A stretch of DNA of 64,000 nt from Bacillota bacterium (GTDB lineage: Bacteria > Sysuimicrobiota > Sysuimicrobiia > Sysuimicrobiales > Segetimicrobiaceae), in assembly GCA_021324295.1 (NCBI GenBank), contig JAJPJJ010000119.1, forward strand, positions 1 through 64,000, read 5' to 3'. Numbering within the stretch: the stretch's first letter is position 1; each line of letters starts with the position of its first letter. Positions 1 to 9,449 of this stretch are shown here, one piece after another. The notes under the pieces are model-generated. The model was not told where the DNA came from. It did no database searches and was given only the letters and a program-made list of their open reading frames with translations. The translations under genes and the position numbers were made by a program.

Positions 1-2
1 GA

Positions 3-413
3 GCCGACGACGCGGGCCGGCGCGGCCGGGGGAGAGAAGAACAAGAACTACAAGGAAGGAGGTGGAGATTCCAGAGATTCACCCTCCACGAAAGCGGGGC
101 AACCTCACATCCGCTGCCGCCCCACGCGATCCTGGACGCCCTCACCGAGATCAGGGTGCAGACGTCGGAGGATCGCGGGACAGGCGCGCCGGCTCGGGCC
201 ACGCTGCGGTCGGTGCGTGTCATCGTGCGCGGGCTCCGGCTCTCGGCGCCGCTCTCCTGGCTCTCGGAGCCGACCCCAGCGGAGGTGCGGTGTCTGGCGC
301 TGGCCGCGCTCGGCACGCGCCACGCCGGTCTTGCGCGCACGCGCGGCCGCGGCCACATCCGCGTGGCGCTCGATGGGGACGTCGCGGCGACGCGCGCGGT
401 GGCGAGGGGATGA
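3..413 (+). CDS. C-terminal part of a CRISPR-associated RAMP-like protein (5' truncated)
   Basis: The frame is open from the left edge to the TGA at 411-413, giving 136 residues with no start inside the window. Near the C-terminus lies LARTRGRGHIRVALD, a basic glycine-rich stretch of the kind that ends RAMP domains of type III effector proteins; it is preceded by a hydrophobic beta-like segment ending in LSAPLSW. The next gene, csx10, starts 2 bp after this stop, so it is the first visible member of the cas operon. The full protein could be another RAMP subunit or the tail of a larger subunit such as Cas10; the visible part does not decide this. Codon use matches the neighbours. Confidence 0.55.
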   Translation, partial: ADDAGRRGRGREEQELQGRRWRFQRFTLHESGATSHPLPPHAILDALTEIRVQTSEDRGTGAPARATLRSVRVIVRGLRLSAPLSWLSEPTPAEVRCLALAALGTRHAGLARTRGRGHIRVALDGDVAATRAVARG

Positions 414-415
414 GC

Positions 416-2113
416 ATGGTGCACCGATATCTACCCTACACCCTCGAGCTCCGCGCGCCCGTGATCCTGGCGGCCGCGGGGAGCGATCCGAACAGCACGC
501 GGACCCTGCCCTATATTCCTGGGTCGGCGCTGCGCGGGGCCGCGGCGCGGGCCCTGGGGGATCCCGGAGCCAATCCGGCGCGCCAGCACGACTTTCGGGC
601 GCTCATCCTGGCTGGCAGCGTCCGCTGGCTCAATGCCTACCCCCGCGCGGGCGGCCGGCGGGCGCTTCCGACGCCGGTGTCCTTCCGCGTCAACAAGAAC
701 GAGATCGAGTCGTCCGAGGGGGCGATCCGGGTGCTGGACCTGGCGGCCAGTGTCGCGCACGCGACCGCCCAGTGGCCCGAAGAACCCCTCATCCCGCTGG
801 CGGAGCGCTTCGTTACACTGGGGGCCACCCAGCCTCTGCGTGTGGAGCCGCGGCGTCGGAGCCGCATCCACCACCAACGCGATCGTGCTCGAGGGCGGGC
901 GTGGACGGAGGAGCGGGACGGACGCGAAGAGGCGCATGGCGCGGTCTTCGCCTTCGAGTTCCTCGACGCCGGCCAGGAGTTCGAAGGTATCGTGCTCGTT
1001 CAGGGCGAGAGCGAGAGCCGGTGCGATGATCTGGCGGACCGGGTTCGCGCGTGTCTCGCCGGTCCGCTGCTTCTGGGCCGATCCCGACGCGCAGGTTACG
1101 GGGGGCAGGCCGCGGTCACGTGGCACGCGCCGCGCCCGCGCGAGGTGGTCGGCGAGGAGCTGGTGCAGCGTGACATCCCGCCCGGCACGATCTTTCGGGC
1201 CTTGCTGACGTCGGCCTACATCGGCCGCAGCCCCGCGACCGGGCAGATCGATCCGACCCGCCTGGAAGCCGAGGTTGTGGCGGCGCTGGCGTCAGGCGAC
1301 GCTGGCGAAGAACCAATGGACCGCGTCCGGGTGCTGGGTCGCTGCTGGGCGTTCGAGGTCGTGGGGGGCTTCAACCGCAAGCAGCGAGTGGAGGTTCCAC
1401 AGGCACTTGCATGCGTCGGCGGCTCGGTGCTCGTGCTGGAAGCTACCGCACCGATCCCGCTTGCCGATCTGCTGGCTGTCGAGCACGCCGGTCTGGGAGA
1501 ACGCCGAGCCGAGGGCTTCGGGAGGGTGGCGTTTCTCGAGAAACCGACCGAGGCGGTCGTCCTACGGCGGCCGCCTATGGCCAGGGTTGGACCGCCGACG
1601 GCCGATCCACCGGAACTTGCCCGGTTCGTCGAATGGCGCATTCTGGATCGCGTGGTGCAGCGAGTGATCGCCGAGGAGGCAGCCCGCCTCGCGGAGCCCG
1701 CAAAGCCGAGGCCGACCGCCAGCCTGATCGCGCGTCTTCGCAATGCCCTGCGCCAGGAGCCTGCAGCAGCCCTCGGCACGCTCCGGGACTGGTGTGCCCA
1801 GGAAGGTAGCGCACGGCTGAGGCGACCCGCCATGGATCAGCTCGAGCGCTGCCGCATTGGCTCGTCGAGCGAGCGGCTATCGGACTGGGTTCGGAAACTG
1901 ACCCGAGAAAGAGCCGACACCGAGCGGTACGCTGCGGAGTTGTTGCGGCTGGAGACCATCGCACAGCGCTACTACGTGATCTCCGAGTCGTCTGCGCGCC
2001 GGACGCTCAGGGCCCGCGACACTCTGATGCGAGCACGCCTGATCGACGCCACGCTTGCCGCCCTGGCACGTGCCTCGCGCGTTCCGGGAAGCCGCCACGA
2101 CGATGTCCGTTGA
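416..2113 (+). CDS. csx10: Csx10-family RAMP protein (type III-D-like effector subunit)
   Basis: A 565-residue protein with a Csx10-like N-terminus: LELRAPVILAAAG, then LPYIPGSALRGAAARAL at residues 31-47, the conserved PGS-LRG loop of RAMP folds. A later segment, NAYPRAGGRRALPTP, also fits this family. Glycine-rich loops (GRSRRAGYGG, and RRAEGFGRVAF further on) mark two RAMP units, followed by a helical C-terminal extension of about 200 residues. In known type III-D complexes Csx10 is a Cas5-like backbone subunit. ATG 416 is preferred over ATG 410 because GAGGGG at 404-409 then sits 6 nt upstream. The gene overlaps the next by 11 bp. The function is inferred from family features, not from any domain search. 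Confidence 0.75.
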   Translation: MVHRYLPYTLELRAPVILAAAGSDPNSTRTLPYIPGSALRGAAARALGDPGANPARQHDFRALILAGSVRWLNAYPRAGGRRALPTPVSFRVNKNEIESSEGAIRVLDLAASVAHATAQWPEEPLIPLAERFVTLGATQPLRVEPRRRSRIHHQRDRARGRAWTEERDGREEAHGAVFAFEFLDAGQEFEGIVLVQGESESRCDDLADRVRACLAGPLLLGRSRRAGYGGQAAVTWHAPRPREVVGEELVQRDIPPGTIFRALLTSAYIGRSPATGQIDPTRLEAEVVAALASGDAGEEPMDRVRVLGRCWAFEVVGGFNRKQRVEVPQALACVGGSVLVLEATAPIPLADLLAVEHAGLGERRAEGFGRVAFLEKPTEAVVLRRPPMARVGPPTADPPELARFVEWRILDRVVQRVIAEEAARLAEPAKPRPTASLIARLRNALRQEPAAALGTLRDWCAQEGSARLRRPAMDQLERCRIGSSSERLSDWVRKLTRERADTERYAAELLRLETIAQRYYVISESSARRTLRARDTLMRARLIDATLAALARASRVPGSRHDDVR

Positions 2114-3626
2114 GCCGCTCAGCGACGCCGGCGGGGTAAGACCGGTCACCGCCCGTTGGGTCGTGACCGGAGACTTGGTGCTGGACAGCGCCGCGCACGT
2201 CGGCAGCGGCAGGGGGACCGGGGATGGCCCGGACATGGTGCTTCTGCGAGACGCGCGCGAGGGGCGACCACTGCTTCCGGGCACCTCCCTGGCCGGGGCC
2301 CTGCGGTGCCATCTCGCGGACGTGCTTGGAGGCTACCGCAGCGACGAGGCTCCTGCCGTGGCACGTCTCTTCGGGGCAGCGAGGGCCCCACGTCGCCGCC
2401 ACGGTCGTCAACGAGGTGGAGCTCCTGCCGTGGCACGTCTCTTCGGGGCAGCGAGGAGCGAGGACGCAGGCACCCAGAGCCCGCTGATCGTCTTCGACAG
2501 CCTCGGTATCCTGCCCGACGGACAGGCGGCGGAGATTCGGGACGGTGTCCAGATCGACGTCGCGCGCGGGACCGCTGCGGAACACAAGAAGTTCGACCTC
2601 GAGGTTGCGCCGGCCGGCACAAGATTCCCGCTGCGATTCGACCTGATCGTGCCCGACGCGGGCGTGGAGGCTGAGCTCGTGAGCCTTCTCGTCGCGAGCC
2701 TGAACGGATTGATGGCAGGCGACTTGTCCCTTGGTGCCCGCCGTTCGCGGGGGCTCGGTGCCGTGCACGCCACGGACTGGAGGGCAATCCGCCACGAGCT
2801 GACCTCGAGGGAAGGGTGGATCGGCTGGGTTACCTCGGACCCTGAGGCACCGATTGCCGGCGGACTGCCCGGGGCGGCGAGCCCGGCTGCCGCCTGCCGT
2901 CGCGCGTTCCCTGGACTCGACCTGCGAGACCAGGAGGATCGCCGGCGGCGTCTTGTGGTCGTTGCCGATCTGTCGGTGAGAGGCGGGCTGCTGGTCCGGA
3001 GCGCACCGACCAGCGCCGATGCGCCGGACGCCGTGCAGTTGCAATCGGGCGGGCGTTCCGTCCTGCCCGGCACGAGCGTAGCGGGCGCGCTCCGCAGTCG
3101 TGCGCTGCGAATCGCACGCATCGTCCGCGCAGCCAAAGGCGACGCGGAGTGGTGGGTCGATCGCCTCTTCGGCCCGCGCACGGAGGGGGTGAGCGGCCGG
3201 GACGCATACGAGCACCGGGCATCCCACCTTCGGGTCTCGGAAGGCCCTCTGCACAACGGCACGGGTCTTCGCATTGCTCGCGTGCGCATCGATCGCTTGG
3301 CACAGGGAGTAGTTCCCGGTGCGCTCTTCGACGAAGAGCCAGAGTACGGCAGCGCCATTCGCATCACGTTTGAGCTTCGCGATCCCCAGCCCGGCGAGCC
3401 CGGGCTCCTGTACCTTGTCCTCAAGGATCTCCTGGCTGGCGACGTTATCATCGGCGGCACGGGTTCCGTGGGGCGGGGTGTGCTGTGCGGCGCGGCCGAT
3501 GTGCGCACGGAGACCGGCGAACGCATACGGCTGGACCCTCAGGGGGACACGGGGCCAGCGAACCAGATCGACCACGCGATCCAAGAGTTTTGGGAGCTGG
3601 ACCCGCTACGGGGGCCGCATGAGTAG
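2103..3626 (+). CDS. Double-RAMP Csm3/Cmr4-like protein carrying an internal 36-bp duplication
   Basis: A 507-residue protein with two tandem RAMP units. The first has LLPGTSLAGALR at residues 57-68, an LFG motif, SPLIVFDS and the glycine-rich loop GARRSRGLG. The second has VLPGTSVAGALR, VDRLFG and GGTGSVGRG. This is the Csm3/Cmr4 (Cas7-like) backbone type that binds crRNA and, in active type III complexes, cuts target RNA using an Asp in an N-terminal loop; GDGPD at 40-44 could supply it. Residues 83-94 and 107-118 are the same 12-residue string APAVARLFGAAR, separated by an unrelated arginine-rich dodecapeptide. A family-like protein would have this string once, just before SPLIVFDS. The start overlaps csx10 by 11 bp. 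Confidence 0.75.
   Translation: MSVEPLSDAGGVRPVTARWVVTGDLVLDSAAHVGSGRGTGDGPDMVLLRDAREGRPLLPGTSLAGALRCHLADVLGGYRSDEAPAVARLFGAARAPRRRHGRQRGGAPAVARLFGAARSEDAGTQSPLIVFDSLGILPDGQAAEIRDGVQIDVARGTAAEHKKFDLEVAPAGTRFPLRFDLIVPDAGVEAELVSLLVASLNGLMAGDLSLGARRSRGLGAVHATDWRAIRHELTSREGWIGWVTSDPEAPIAGGLPGAASPAAACRRAFPGLDLRDQEDRRRRLVVVADLSVRGGLLVRSAPTSADAPDAVQLQSGGRSVLPGTSVAGALRSRALRIARIVRAAKGDAEWWVDRLFGPRTEGVSGRDAYEHRASHLRVSEGPLHNGTGLRIARVRIDRLAQGVVPGALFDEEPEYGSAIRITFELRDPQPGEPGLLYLVLKDLLAGDVIIGGTGSVGRGVLCGAADVRTETGERIRLDPQGDTGPANQIDHAIQEFWELDPLRGPHE
2349..2456 (+). repeat. 36-bp perfect direct repeat flanking a 36-bp unrelated insert (CRISPR-like unit inside a cas gene)
   Basis: Bases 2349-2384 and 2421-2456 are identical over 36 bp; positions immediately outside differ (2348 G versus 2420 A, 2385 G versus 2457 A). 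The intervening 2385-2420 is also exactly 36 bp and unrelated to the repeat. The added 72 bp is 24 codons and in frame. The repeat ends can pair: CTC and CTGCC near one end with GGCAG and GAG near the other, with one bulged base. Size, spacing and duplication pattern match the product of Cas1-Cas2 spacer integration. A local rearrangement or an assembly artefact remains possible. No third copy was noticed in the window. Confidence 0.85.
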
Positions 3627-4188
3627 GCTGCGAGGGTGCCACATCGAGACGCTCGACGACGCGTCCGCACGCGGGTGGGTGGACTGGGTGATGGGCCGCC
3701 GAGACGCCCCGCGGGCGATCGCCGGGCCCGCATGGCTGCTCGCGCACTGCGACGGCGGCGTCACGTGGGGCTGGTTGGAACACGGCCGCTGGCGTCTCGG
3801 CTCGGAGGCTTTTCCCGACCTGTGCCCCAAACCGGACGAGGGGCTCCAGGAGCTGCGGGTGTTCACCCCGGCCGTAGAGCTCCTGCTCTGGCGGGACGCG
3901 GACGCTCTCCGCGGGAGGTCCGTCCGGGACGATGGTGACAGCGCGCCCGACGACCCGCTTCGCCCTTGTGACGAAATGCGCGTCCTCGTCTCCGGCCGCG
4001 TCATCGATCGCCGCAACGGATTCACGCGCGTGCGCGACGGGACAGGGAGAGAACACGCGCTGCCGGGCTCCGTGCCTGACCGCGTGTCATCGTCATGGCC
4101 TCGGCTCCGCGTCCGCCACTACTTTCTGCAGGACGGGGAGACGGGGGCGGTTCGCGTGGCCCTGACGCGCCTCGTGGAGGTGACCTGA
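3619..4188 (+). CDS. csx19: Csx19-family CRISPR-associated protein (TIGR03984-like)
   Basis: A 189-residue protein. The segment LQELRVFTPAVELLLWR followed by an acidic DGDSAPDDP stretch, and the downstream hydrophobic strand RLRVRHYFLQDGE, resemble Csx19 proteins, which accompany Csx10 in type III-D loci; their biochemical role is not well established. An early tryptophan-rich segment (WVDWVMG, WGWLEHGRWRLG) is also family-like. The ATG at 3619 overlaps the end of the double-RAMP gene by 8 bp, and the stop overlaps the next start as ATGA, indicating translational coupling. The position between two RAMP genes supports the call. Confidence 0.65.
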   Translation: MSRLRGCHIETLDDASARGWVDWVMGRRDAPRAIAGPAWLLAHCDGGVTWGWLEHGRWRLGSEAFPDLCPKPDEGLQELRVFTPAVELLLWRDADALRGRSVRDDGDSAPDDPLRPCDEMRVLVSGRVIDRRNGFTRVRDGTGREHALPGSVPDRVSSSWPRLRVRHYFLQDGETGAVRVALTRLVEVT

Positions 4189-6500
4189 TGCCACGCCACG
4201 TCAACCCGACGACGCCTGACCGCACGGCCACCGCGCCGTACAACTTTGTGCCGCTTCCAAATCAAATCTTCACCGTCGATGAGGGCATCCCCGTGGACGG
4301 CGTGAAGATCAAACCCTGGGAGTGCCACGACCGGTTCGTCCCCGGCACCCACAGCGGCTGGATCGAGTGCACGATCGAACTCCTGACGCCGCTCTACGTT
4401 CGGGGCGCCGTTGTACAGCGGGCGGGACAGCACGGGGACTCCCGCGACGCGCGCCTGCGCCCCGACCCGTATTGCACACCTGACGGGCGGCCCGCCATTC
4501 CGGGCTCGAGCCTGCGGGGCATGGTACGCGCTCTGGTCGAGGTCCTCGCCTTTGCCAAGGTTCAGCCGGTAAGCCCGGCGAAGCCGTTCTTCCGGACCGT
4601 GACCCCTGATCGTATGGGCGAAGCCTACACGGCGCGGATGCGCCGCGGCCAGGGCGTGCAGGGCGGGTTTCTCAGACGTCGAGACGACGGCTGGGCCATC
4701 GAACCGTGTCGGGTGCTGCGTGTCGACCGGGACGAGCTTCGGGGGGTACGAGTTGCCTCCACAGCCAACGAGACGCCGCCCTGGCCTCCCCAGCACAGCC
4801 CGTGCTGGGTCAGGGTCGGCGCGGGCGCCGACCGCGTCGATGCCATTCACATCCAGGAGGAGCGGCCCGGAGAGGACGGAGCGTGGCAACGGGGCACGCT
4901 CGTCCTCACCGGTCACGTGCGGAAGAAGCGACGCGAGTTCGTGTTCCTGGATGTCCAGGATCGGGCGCAGGCGGTGCACGTGCCGCAGTACGTATGGGAT
5001 CGGTTCCACGACGAGGACCAGATCACACCGTGGCAGGCGCGGGCGTTCCCGCGCGACAAACCCGAGCCGGGCTGCCGTCGCGCCGACGGGTACCTGCGCA
5101 GCGGCGAGCCTGTCTTTTTCGTCCGGGATGACGAGCTCGCAACCGCTGACAACCCCAATGGGCTGGTGTTTCTCGGAAGGGCCGGCATGTTCCGGCTGCC
5201 GTACGACGTCGGGCCGGCGGATCTCGTCCCGAGCCACCTTGCGAACGCGGGCCTCGACCTCGCGGAGGCCATGTTCGGACGGCTCCGTGACGGGGCAGCC
5301 ATCAAGGGGCGTGTGTTCTTCGAGGATGCGGTGGCCGTCGGCGGCGGGCCCGACTGGTTCGAGGACGTAATCGTTCCGCGCGTCCTGTCCGCGCCCAAGG
5401 TGACAACCTTCCAGCACTATCTGACCCAAGATGGAACGCGAGGTCCGCACGACCTGACCACATACCTGAGAGGCGACCACACCACGATACGCGGTCACAA
5501 GTGGTACTGGCACCGCTGGAGTGACGACAAGGGGCTCGAGCTCGTCAAGGAGTCGCCTGAGGACCACGACCGGCTGCTTCGCGATCTGCGCGGGTCGCAA
5601 CCCGCGGACACCCAGCACACGATCATCCGTCCGGTGAAGGGGGGGACCCGTTTTGCCGGCCGTGTGCGATTCGAAAACCTTACCGACATCGAGCTGGGGG
5701 CGCTCCTGTGTGCCCTGGATCTCCCGACCGGGTGTGCCCACAAGCTCGGGATGGGGAAACCGCTCGGGCTCGGCAGCGTGCGGATCGAGCCGCAGCTGAA
5801 GCTTGTCGATCGCGCTGAGCGCTATCGGAGCTGGCGGGCAAGCGGCGCCACAGCGAGCGACGGCTCACAGTTTCGCAGGGCCTTCGAAGAGGCAATCGTC
5901 CAGCACGCACGAGCGTCGAACGAGCCGATGCTCCAAGGCCGGTTCGGCCTCCGCCGCATCGCGCGACTCGACGCGCTATTTTTTCTCCTCGAGTGGCAGA
6001 ACAGGCCCGCGTCGAGCGCGACCGCGTCCATGGACCTCGCTCGGTTTCGCCAACGCCCGGTGCTGCCCACTCCGCACGCCGTGGCCGGAGCCCCTGAGCC
6101 ACCGTGGCCTTGCGATCCGCCGCGACCGGCCGCTTCGGGCCGGGCGTCTGCGAGGAGGTCCCGAGGAGCCGACGATCGAGGCGGACACGATGCAATGCGT
6201 GTGCGGCCCGTCGAGCCGATCCCGGCACCGGCGCTCAGGGTGGGTGCTCACGTCGAGGCGACGCTGCTGGAGGAGAAGACGAGGAAGGGTGGGTGGAAGG
6301 CACGACACGAACCGTCCGGGCTCGCGGGTCCCATTCAGAATACGGCGCACGTACCGGCTCACCACAAGCCGGGCGACCGCGTAGTCCTCATCGTCGCCTC
6401 GGTCGGGATCCAGGGGATCGCGTTCCGCTTCCCAACAGAGACCGGCGCAGACGCGTCGCGCAGCACGTCGATGAGGAAGAGGAAGGCTGACCGCGCATAG
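4188..6500 (+). CDS. TIGR03986-family CRISPR-associated RAMP protein
   Basis: A 770-residue protein starting with the TIGR03986-like signature APYNFVPLP at residues 16-24. The RAMP loop IPGSSLRGMVRALVE lies at 104-118, a glycine-rich loop GMGKPLGLGSVRIE is in the second half, and the C-terminal domain contains LLEEKTRKGGWKAR and SGLAGPIQN, an OB-like fold typical of this family's tail. Such proteins occur in type III-D-like loci beside Csx10 and Csx19 and are thought to be fused RAMP backbone subunits. Its length is at or above the usual range. The ATG overlaps the csx19 stop; cas3 follows after 9 bp. Confidence 0.75.
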   Translation: MPRHVNPTTPDRTATAPYNFVPLPNQIFTVDEGIPVDGVKIKPWECHDRFVPGTHSGWIECTIELLTPLYVRGAVVQRAGQHGDSRDARLRPDPYCTPDGRPAIPGSSLRGMVRALVEVLAFAKVQPVSPAKPFFRTVTPDRMGEAYTARMRRGQGVQGGFLRRRDDGWAIEPCRVLRVDRDELRGVRVASTANETPPWPPQHSPCWVRVGAGADRVDAIHIQEERPGEDGAWQRGTLVLTGHVRKKRREFVFLDVQDRAQAVHVPQYVWDRFHDEDQITPWQARAFPRDKPEPGCRRADGYLRSGEPVFFVRDDELATADNPNGLVFLGRAGMFRLPYDVGPADLVPSHLANAGLDLAEAMFGRLRDGAAIKGRVFFEDAVAVGGGPDWFEDVIVPRVLSAPKVTTFQHYLTQDGTRGPHDLTTYLRGDHTTIRGHKWYWHRWSDDKGLELVKESPEDHDRLLRDLRGSQPADTQHTIIRPVKGGTRFAGRVRFENLTDIELGALLCALDLPTGCAHKLGMGKPLGLGSVRIEPQLKLVDRAERYRSWRASGATASDGSQFRRAFEEAIVQHARASNEPMLQGRFGLRRIARLDALFFLLEWQNRPASSATASMDLARFRQRPVLPTPHAVAGAPEPPWPCDPPRPAASGRASARRSRGADDRGGHDAMRVRPVEPIPAPALRVGAHVEATLLEEKTRKGGWKARHEPSGLAGPIQNTAHVPAHHKPGDRVVLIVASVGIQGIAFRFPTETGADASRSTSMRKRKADRA

Positions 6501-6509
6501 GGAAGCTGA

Positions 6510-9449
6510 ATGGTCGACTTCTCGACTTACTTCCACGCCCTCTGGGGCTACGCCCCCTTCCCCTGGCAGGCCATGCTCGCAGAGCAGGTGACCGGGGGGC
6601 GGTGGCCGCGAGTCCTCGACCTTCCCACCGCCTCGGGCAAGACGGCCTGCCTGGACATCGCCGTCTACGCCCTCGCCGCGCAGGCGGACCGTCCCCTCGA
6701 TGCGCGCACCGCGCCGCGACGAATCTGGTTTGTAGTGGATCGCCGCATCGTGGTGGACGAGGCGTTCGAGCGCGCTCGAATTATTGCCGACAGGCTGGCC
6801 CACGCCGAGACCGGTCCTCTCAGGACCGTCGCCGACAGGTTGCGTGGCCTGAGCGGCACCTCGCGCGCGCTTGCGGTCGGCCGGCTCCGAGGCGGTGTGC
6901 TCAGGGACGACGGCTGGGCACGCATCCCGTCGCAGCCGGCGGTGATCACCTCCACCGTGGATCAGCTCGGCTCGCGCGTGCTCTTCCGCGGCTATGGGCG
7001 CAGCCTGCTGGCGGCGCCGATCTTCGCCGGGCTGGCCGTGAACGACAGTCTGATCATCGTGGACGAAGCGCACTGCGCCGTCCCGCTGCTCCAGACCCTT
7101 CAGGCCGTCGCACGGTATCGCGGCGCGGACTGGGCTGAAGTCCCGCTCCGCACGCCCTTTGCGTTTGTCACGATGTCGGCTACGCCGTCCTCGCAGGTGC
7201 CCATGGAAGCGGTCTTCCCCGGTGCGGAGCGGGCGCGTGCCCTCGACCATCCGGCGCTGCGCCGGCGGCTGTGCACTCCGAAGCTGGCCGAGCTCGTCGC
7301 GGTCGCTGTCGCGCGCACCACAGCCAACCAGCGACCCGTTCCGGAAGACTCGCTGGTCGCCGAATCGGCTCGCCGCGCCGCGGAGCAGGTGGGCGCGGGG
7401 AAGCGGCGCGTGGCGGTTATGGTGAATCGCGTCCGCACGGCCGAGGCCGTCGCCGATGCGCTGGGCGCCGCACTCGGCGGCGGCGCCGACGTGGTGTTGC
7501 TCACCGGTCGCATCCGGCCGGTCGAGCGCGATGCGCTTGTGGCGCACTGGACCCCGTACTTGAGGGCCACGCAGCCCGAGGAACCCGGGCGCCCCGTGGT
7601 CGTCGTGGCCACGCAGTGCCTGGAGGTCGGGGCCGACTTCAGTTTCGATACGCTCGTGACCGAGTGTGCCAGTCTGGACGCGCTCAGGCAGCGCTTCGGC
7701 CGGCTGGCCCGCCTCGGCGCGGACCAACCGGCGGCGGCGGCGATCCTCATCCGAGAGAACGATGCGAACGGCGATGAACCCGACGCCGTCTATGGGAGGG
7801 CGCTCGCCTCGACCTGGGCGTGGCTTCGGGACATGGCGGTCCGCCGCGACGGTGGCGGGCTCGTCGTGGACCTGGGCGTCGAGGCCCTCGAGAGCAAGGT
7901 GCGTACGGTCTCGGAGCTCGGATCCCTGGCGACCCCGGTCGAGAGCGCCCCTGCGTTGCTACCGGCGCACCTCGATCTGCTCTGTCAGACGGCCCCGGCC
8001 CCGCATCCCGAACCGGACATCTCGCTCTACCTGCATGGCCGGCCGAGCCCGCCTGACGTGTTTGTCGTCTGGCGCTGCGACCTCGCGCCGCACGATACCA
8101 CAACCTGGGTGGAGACCGTGGCCCTGTGTCCCCCGGTGACCGGTGAAATGTTGCAGGTGCCGCTGTGGCGCCTGCGCCGCTGGCTGGCGGAACGGGCCGG
8201 AGCGGACAACGCCGCGGATGTCGAAGGGGTGGGCGAGACCCAGGAGGACGAAGACGGTCGCGTCCGGCCCTGTGTGCTCTGGCGGGGCCGGGACATGTCC
8301 GTGGTGACGACGGCGGCCGCAGAGATCGCACCGCGAGACGTGGTCGTTGTGCCGGCGTCCTACGGCATTGCCGGCCTCGGACAGGCGACCCGGGCGCAGG
8401 CCGTCGGCGTCGATCGCCTGGACCTCTGGGAGGTCGCCCTGGCACAAGCCGGGCGGCCGCCCGCCCTCCGCTTGCATCGTGCCGTGCTCGCCCCCTGGAC
8501 CGACGCCCCGCCGATTGCGGCGCTCCTCGCCCTGGCGGAGATGCCGGTCTGGGATCGCCACGAGATCCAGGCCGCAGCCGAGGTGGCCCTTGCCCATCGC
8601 CCCGCGGCTGACGGGGACCCGCCCGGGCCCCCGGCCTGGTGGCTCGATGTGTTGCGAAAGGTCATGACGGGGCGGTTCGAGGATCACCCGGCCGGTGGTC
8701 TCATTCTCCGCGCTCCGGCCTCCGCCAGGCGTGACGCCCCCGAGCCCGACCTCTTCGCGGATGACGACGACCTGACCTCGACGGCCGAAACGCAGGTCAC
8801 TCTCGATGATCACACGGCGTCGGTGCGCCGCGCCGCGATCAGACTTGCGGGGAAGTGTCTTCCCGACGCCCTGCAGGAGGTGTTCGAGCTGGCCGCCGTT
8901 TGGCACGACGCGGGGAAGCTGGACACGCGATTTCAGGCCGTGCTCCACCTGGGTGACGAGGTGGCGGCGGCGACCGCAAGCGCACCGCTGGCCAAGTCAG
9001 CGACAATGCCGGTCTCTCCCGCGGAGCGGTCCAGGATCCGGGAAGCCACCGGCCTTCCTGCTCACTTCCGGCACGAGATGCTCTCGCGCCTCTTGGTCGA
9101 GCGGTCGGGAGGCCTGCGCGGCGACAGCGACGTCGTGGACCTCGTTCTGCACCTCGTCACCAGCCACCACGGACACGGTCGCCCGTTCGCGCCGGTGTGC
9201 CTGGACACCAGCCCGCCTGGGGTCTCGGGTGTGCTCGGTGGCGTCCGGATCGAGCTCGATGCCACGGCGCGGGTCAACGCGGTGCCCGCCCACCGCCTTG
9301 ATTCCGGCGTGACCGAGCGGTTCTGGCGGCTCACCCGACGGTATGGGTGGTGGGGGCTAGCATATCTGGAGGCGATCCTGCGCCTGGCCGACTGGTATGG
9401 GAGCACGCACGTGGTATCGCCGGAGACCCGACGGGAACCCGAACGATGA
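6510..9449 (+). CDS. cas3: Cas3 helicase-nuclease with C-terminal HD domain (type I-G-like)
   Basis: A 979-residue superfamily 2 helicase. Visible motifs: a Q-motif-like PFPWQ at 16-20, Walker A PTASGKTA at 39-46, DEAH at 185-188, MSATPS at 222-227, motif V-like CLEVGADFS, and motif VI QRFGRLAR at 394-401. The HD nuclease domain is at the C-terminus (about 760-965): H768, WHDAGKLD with H799-D800, RHEMLSRLL, TSHHGHG near 884-890, and RLADWYGS. This order (helicase then HD) is characteristic of type I-G (formerly I-U) Cas3, in contrast to the N-terminal HD of most Cas3 proteins. It should unwind and degrade target DNA after recruitment. GGAAG sits 5 nt before the ATG. No catalytic residue appears lost. 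Confidence 0.9.
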   Translation: MVDFSTYFHALWGYAPFPWQAMLAEQVTGGRWPRVLDLPTASGKTACLDIAVYALAAQADRPLDARTAPRRIWFVVDRRIVVDEAFERARIIADRLAHAETGPLRTVADRLRGLSGTSRALAVGRLRGGVLRDDGWARIPSQPAVITSTVDQLGSRVLFRGYGRSLLAAPIFAGLAVNDSLIIVDEAHCAVPLLQTLQAVARYRGADWAEVPLRTPFAFVTMSATPSSQVPMEAVFPGAERARALDHPALRRRLCTPKLAELVAVAVARTTANQRPVPEDSLVAESARRAAEQVGAGKRRVAVMVNRVRTAEAVADALGAALGGGADVVLLTGRIRPVERDALVAHWTPYLRATQPEEPGRPVVVVATQCLEVGADFSFDTLVTECASLDALRQRFGRLARLGADQPAAAAILIRENDANGDEPDAVYGRALASTWAWLRDMAVRRDGGGLVVDLGVEALESKVRTVSELGSLATPVESAPALLPAHLDLLCQTAPAPHPEPDISLYLHGRPSPPDVFVVWRCDLAPHDTTTWVETVALCPPVTGEMLQVPLWRLRRWLAERAGADNAADVEGVGETQEDEDGRVRPCVLWRGRDMSVVTTAAAEIAPRDVVVVPASYGIAGLGQATRAQAVGVDRLDLWEVALAQAGRPPALRLHRAVLAPWTDAPPIAALLALAEMPVWDRHEIQAAAEVALAHRPAADGDPPGPPAWWLDVLRKVMTGRFEDHPAGGLILRAPASARRDAPEPDLFADDDDLTSTAETQVTLDDHTASVRRAAIRLAGKCLPDALQEVFELAAVWHDAGKLDTRFQAVLHLGDEVAAATASAPLAKSATMPVSPAERSRIREATGLPAHFRHEMLSRLLVERSGGLRGDSDVVDLVLHLVTSHHGHGRPFAPVCLDTSPPGVSGVLGGVRIELDATARVNAVPAHRLDSGVTERFWRLTRRYGWWGLAYLEAILRLADWYGSTHVVSPETRREPER

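Noticed and set aside
62-415. N-terminal extension of csx10 to an ATG at 62
   Set aside because: It overlaps the preceding RAMP-like gene in another frame, is Arg-rich, and a good ribosome-binding site points to ATG 416.
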